From the NCBI RefSeq assembly GCF_900163785.1, contig NZ_FUKN01000010.1, forward strand, positions 186,001-250,000: a DNA stretch of 64,000 nt, written 5' to 3'. This document shows positions 63,369 through 64,000 of the stretch, in pieces; position 1 is the first letter of the stretch; every line of letters begins with the position of its first letter. The DNA comes from Psychrobacter sp. JB385 (lineage in GTDB: Bacteria; Pseudomonadota; Gammaproteobacteria; Pseudomonadales; Moraxellaceae). The notes beneath the pieces are model-generated. The model searched no databases. It saw only the letters and a program-made list of their open reading frames with translations, and was not told the origin of the DNA. The position numbers and the translations under genes are program-made.

Positions 63369-64000
63369 TGTCAAGTCATCCACCAATCTCAATGGCATCT
63401 TCTGTCTCTATGCAAAAGAAGCGCCGTCTGAATCCTATCTGGCAAGCGCGATTAGGTCGCTTTCGCCGCAATCGTCTTGGCATGATATCGTTATTTATTT
63501 TTGCACTGATATTTGTGATTTGCATGGCAGCCAATGTGATAGCCAATGACAAACCGTTGCTGGTGCAGTATCAAGATGATTACTATTTCCCAATATTGAA
63601 AGCCTATCCAGAAACCACTTTTGGGGGCGTTTTTGAGACTGAAACCAACTATAAAGATCCAGCGGTACAAACCCTGATTAATGATCAAGGCTACTATGTC
63701 ATGCCGCCGATTCCTTTTGCGGATCAGACGCCAAATGTCGAGCTTGGTCTACCGTATCCAGCAGCGCCCAATAGTCAGAACTGGTTAGGTACGGATGACT
63801 TGGGCCGTGATGTGCTGGCGCGAATACTTTATGGGTTGCGGGTGTCACTATTGTTTGGTCTGGCGTTGACGCTTGCAGGCGCGCTGATTGGCATTGTCGT
63901 TGGAGCGATACAGGGATATTACGGGGGCTGGGTAGATTTGGCGGGTCAGCGATTTATGGAAGTGTGGGGCGGTATGCCGCAGCTTTTTATGATTATTATC
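63368..64000 (+). CDS. yejE: YejE oligopeptide ABC transporter permease, N-terminal part
   Basis: 211 codons visible, running off the right edge. Basic N-terminus (RRLNPIWQARLGRFRRNRLGMISL), first span about 39-60, a periplasmic loop rich in aromatics (YQDDYYFPILKAYPETTFGG, as in YejE), then NWLGTDDLGRDVLARILYGLRVSLLFGLALTLAGALIG and QGYYGGWVDLAGQRFMEVWGG of the DppC type. Starts at ATG 63368 overlapping the yejB stop. YejF (ATPase) would be expected just beyond the window. Confidence 0.93.
   Translation, partial: MSSHPPISMASSVSMQKKRRLNPIWQARLGRFRRNRLGMISLFIFALIFVICMAANVIANDKPLLVQYQDDYYFPILKAYPETTFGGVFETETNYKDPAVQTLINDQGYYVMPPIPFADQTPNVELGLPYPAAPNSQNWLGTDDLGRDVLARILYGLRVSLLFGLALTLAGALIGIVVGAIQGYYGGWVDLAGQRFMEVWGGMPQLFMIII

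Overview
The window reads as a chromosomal segment of a gamma-proteobacterium of the family Moraxellaceae, most likely Psychrobacter. This rests on the protein sequences (ArsR/C/H/B, a SIMPL-domain protein, an Hsp15-trpGDC-glnA type core), the moderately AT-rich composition, the csp/rhlB-type cold-associated pair and the gene neighbourhoods; it is inference from recognition, not from a search. Nearly all of the window is ordinary chromosome. I see no prophage, insertion sequence, CRISPR array, tRNA or rRNA; the only structural RNA gene is 4.5S RNA (ffs).

Layout. 1-1.0 kb: start of an ABC1/UbiB-type kinase (runs off the edge) and aroQ. 1.2-3.1 kb: a cold-shock protein gene with a long leader, then an RhlB-type RNA helicase. 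3.2-10.1 kb: a leftward series (a TauE/DsbD_2-type membrane protein with a His/Met tail, ccoS, a YdcF-like protein, murB, a low-Mr tyrosine phosphatase, hslR, paiB, ilvA). 10.3-13.3 kb: an arsR-arsC-arsH-arsB arsenic operon with an operator lying on its own start codon. 13.5-19.5 kb: rpiA, argF, alr, dnaB and pdxA. 19.7-25.1 kb: a low-GC accessory block (YdcZ transporter with LysR, an unknown protein, a frameshifted CynX-like transporter, an EamA exporter with MarR) that separates pdxA from rsmA and apaH. 27.3-34.0 kb: a large 'Gcr' membrane protein and two paralogous 600-residue acyl-CoA dehydrogenases. 34.4-39.8 kb: a PAS-GGDEF-EAL protein, rsmE, then ahcY-metF led by an S-adenosylhomocysteine riboswitch. 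39.9-45.7 kb: a BtuB-like TonB receptor, an MscS channel, an AlkA-type glycosylase and an Smr protein. 45.9-48.6 kb: trpGDC. 48.6-51.9 kb: a 0.9 kb regulatory region with NtrC-type sites and a sigma-54 promoter before glnA, then a DUF4124 protein. 52-57.9 kb: a SIMPL protein, ffs, lemA, a large M48 peptidase and a HolD (psi)-like protein. 58-64 kb: serC, then yejA, gloB, yejB and the start of yejE.

How the genes work together. Clear functional modules are arsenate reduction and arsenite/organoarsenical handling; S-adenosylmethionine recycling (AhcY clears SAH while MetF supplies the methyl group for methionine); tryptophan synthesis; nitrogen-controlled glutamine synthesis; and oligopeptide import (Yej). 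Many gene ends are marked by near-perfect hairpins with T tracts on one or both strands. The most informative non-coding elements are the SAH riboswitch (39599-39733), the NtrC/sigma-54 arrangement with an unusually long glnA leader (48875-49541), the ars operator on the start codon (10310-10347) and the MarR-type palindrome on the eamA promoter. I did not find a wholly new system; the best leads are listed in the findings.
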